Source: a virus. Taken from it: a stretch of 30,901 nt of DNA. The number at the start of each line of letters is the position of its first letter. The stretch's first letter is position 1. The notes under the pieces are model-generated. The model was given only the letters and a program-made list of their open reading frames with translations, was not told the origin of the DNA and made no database searches. Below, piece after piece: positions 30,187-30,901 of this stretch. Where the stretch lies: positions 1 through 30,901 of the IMG/VR virus record IMGVR_UViG_3300035698_006161; one strand, 5' to 3'. The position numbers were made by a program, and so were the translations under genes.

Positions 30187-30419
30187 AAACCACACTAAAA
30201 ACAGAGGAGTTAAAAAAAATCAGCTTAGATCACAATGAGGGATTATTTTACACCCCATGTGATGATGATTACGTGATTAGTAATTGTCACCCACCGTCCG
30301 CATTGTGTATCTGCTGCAATGAAATCCATGAGAGCGTATTGGTTGATGATTTGACTCAAGATATTGATATTGACGGCTGTATTAATGAGTTTTTGGGCGA
30401 GTATGAGGCGGCAAAATGA
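30183..30419 (+). CDS. Small acidic, cysteine-containing early protein (78 aa)
   Basis: The ATG overlaps the previous stop (ATGA) and its own stop overlaps the next ATG. The product has PPSALCICCNEIHESVLVDD in the middle, with a CxCC group and one His, and a second Cys-containing segment near the end (DIDIDGCINEFLGEYEAAK). The cysteines could bind metal. No family is recognised. It forms one operon with its neighbours. Confidence 0.65.
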   Translation: MKTTLKTEELKKISLDHNEGLFYTPCDDDYVISNCHPPSALCICCNEIHESVLVDDLTQDIDIDGCINEFLGEYEAAK

Positions 30420-30592
30420 CATACTTCACTCTGGAACTGGAATTTGCCAACATAGGCGCACGAAAAACGATCTACTGCTGGCACGCACGGACAAAATACA
30501 AAAATGACATATTACAAGCATGGGGAAATACACCAACACAGGCAATTGATGATCTGTTTTTAGCTTGTGAGGAGGAAAAACACAATGTATAA
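30416..30592 (+). CDS. Small early protein (58 aa)
   Basis: This frame starts at ATG 30416, overlapping the previous stop (ATGA), and ends with TAA at 30590-30592, overlapping the next start. The product begins MTYFTLELEFANIGARKTIY, continues CWHARTKYKND, and ends acidic (LFLACEEEKHNV). The GAGGAGG used by the next gene lies inside its last codons. No family is recognised; overlap structure supports it. Confidence 0.6.
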   Translation: MTYFTLELEFANIGARKTIYCWHARTKYKNDILQAWGNTPTQAIDDLFLACEEEKHNV

Positions 30593-30758
30593 AACATATC
30601 ACCAATTAAAACGAATGAGCAAACAGGACGCATGGGATTACGGCGTAAAACATAACGAAATCAGTCAGAATTATCAAGAGATGGGATGTTGGTATTTTAC
30701 AAAAAGCGTTATGTTCCCCACACAGGTGGGGATGAACCGGATTTGCAGAGGTATCTAA
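30585..30758 (+). CDS. Early gene interrupted by a CRISPR repeat
   Basis: The ATG at 30585 has GAGGAGG upstream (an in-frame GTG at 30567 is less likely). The product starts MYKTYHQLKRMSKQDAWDYG and continues to CWYFTKSV at 30710, giving 42 residues that look like phage protein. From 30711 the frame runs into the CRISPR repeat and stops at 30758. The last 15 residues (MFPTQVGMNRICRGI) are thus repeat-encoded and not original. The true C-terminus is missing. Confidence 0.6.
   Translation: MYKTYHQLKRMSKQDAWDYGVKHNEISQNYQEMGCWYFTKSVMFPTQVGMNRICRGI
30711..30739 (+). CRISPR. Single type I-E CRISPR repeat, no array
   Basis: These 29 bases fit the type I-E repeat exactly in length and pattern. They have G-T-T then CCCC near the start, a six-pair stem CCCCAC-ACAG-GTGGGG with a four-base loop, and the ending GATGAACCG. 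No second copy lies 32 bases to either side. Bases 30676-30678 are AAG, the canonical type I-E PAM, and the 32 bases between it and the repeat are the exact length of a type I-E spacer. Confidence 0.85.
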
Positions 30759-30828
30759 ACAAGCGTCAATAGGAGATAAAGAAGCAAGGGCAAACGCTCA
30801 ACTAATAGCCTCAGCTCCTAATTTTTAA
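30740..30828 (+). CDS. C-terminal fragment of a phage protein (no start)
   Basis: Directly after the repeat an open frame reads FAEVSKQASIGDKEARANAQ and LIASAPNF, ending at TAA 30826-30828. The ANAQLIA-x-AP ending is common in small phage and prophage proteins, where it usually continues LLEAL or similar. There is no start codon or binding site because the left end is the CRISPR repeat. The first 32 bases would be the spacer if the repeat belonged to an array. Confidence 0.5.
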
Positions 30829-30901
30829 CAAATTACAAGAGTCCTGAAGATTTATTAGGCGAAGGTGGAATTTTAAAAAGCTTAAATAAAGCTTTATTAG
30901 A
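30822..30901 (+). mobile_element. N-terminal part of an IS256-type transposase (partial)
   Basis: In the next frame, open after a stop at 30819-30821, the last 80 bases read FLTNYKSPEDLLGEGGILK and SLNKALL. The (Y/K)-x-S-P-E-D-L-L-G-E-x-G-(L/I)-L-K-x-L-x-K-A-L pattern is the N-terminal signature of IS256 (mutator) transposases. There is no ATG and no visible terminal repeat, and the window ends here, so whether the element is whole is unknown. A frame junction with the phage fragment falls at the T-run 30822-30826. Confidence 0.55.

Noticed and set aside
30676-30772. A real CRISPR array in the phage
   Set aside because: Only one repeat is present; the sequence 32 bases to each side shows no second copy even with mismatches.
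1-30901. Global reassignment of TGA to Trp
   Set aside because: Many genes end in TGA with ATGA overlaps to the next gene, and long genes use TGG for Trp without any in-frame TGA, so only two isolated cases need explaining.

Overview
The window looks like a slice of a tailed-phage genome, AT-rich and tightly packed. It has a complete podovirus-type (BPP-1/T7-like) packaging, head and tail module. I infer a bacterial host with a Gram-negative envelope, because the phage carries an O-antigen polymerase/ligase-type membrane protein, a short lipoprotein with a lipobox and several Sec-exported proteins. The host species cannot be read from the sequence. Most start codons have clear GGAGG-type ribosome binding sites, and neighbouring genes are often coupled through ATGA or TAATG overlaps.

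Layout. Bases 1-863 hold five small rightward genes. Bases 28605 down to 767 form one long leftward unit. From its promoter it contains small early-type genes (28.5-26.5 kb), including an Acb2/Tad1-hairpin-like putative cyclic-nucleotide sponge, then terminase small and large subunits. Next come an O-antigen polymerase/ligase-like gene and an exported fibre-like gene, then an acyltransferase-like gene, portal, Bbp19-like protein, scaffold, major capsid protein, Bbp16-like cement protein, tail adaptor, tail nozzle and three internal virion (ejection) proteins. The unit ends with the tail fibre, a run of accessory fibre-like and exported proteins, and a putative lysis/envelope cassette with a phospholipase A2-like protein. 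Bases 28.6-29.87 kb are a non-coding hub with divergent promoters and repeated short motifs. From 29875 rightward there are small early genes.

Several reading frames are broken. The large terminase is split by a one-base frame change near 25575. An exported fibre gene has a single in-frame TGA at 3530-3532. A small zinc-ribbon/membrane gene has TGA as its fourth codon. TGA is used as an ordinary stop elsewhere, often in ATGA overlaps, so wholesale recoding is unlikely.

The most surprising signal is at the right edge. A single, well-formed type I-E CRISPR repeat (30711-30739) interrupts a phage gene. Exactly 32 bases to its left, the phage sequence shows an AAG motif, the canonical type I-E PAM. 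To its right the sequence resumes as a different phage-like reading frame, and then becomes the start of an IS256-type transposase. This is what one expects if two phage protospacers were stitched together through a host spacer-repeat-spacer unit, or, less likely, if the phage carries a solitary repeat.
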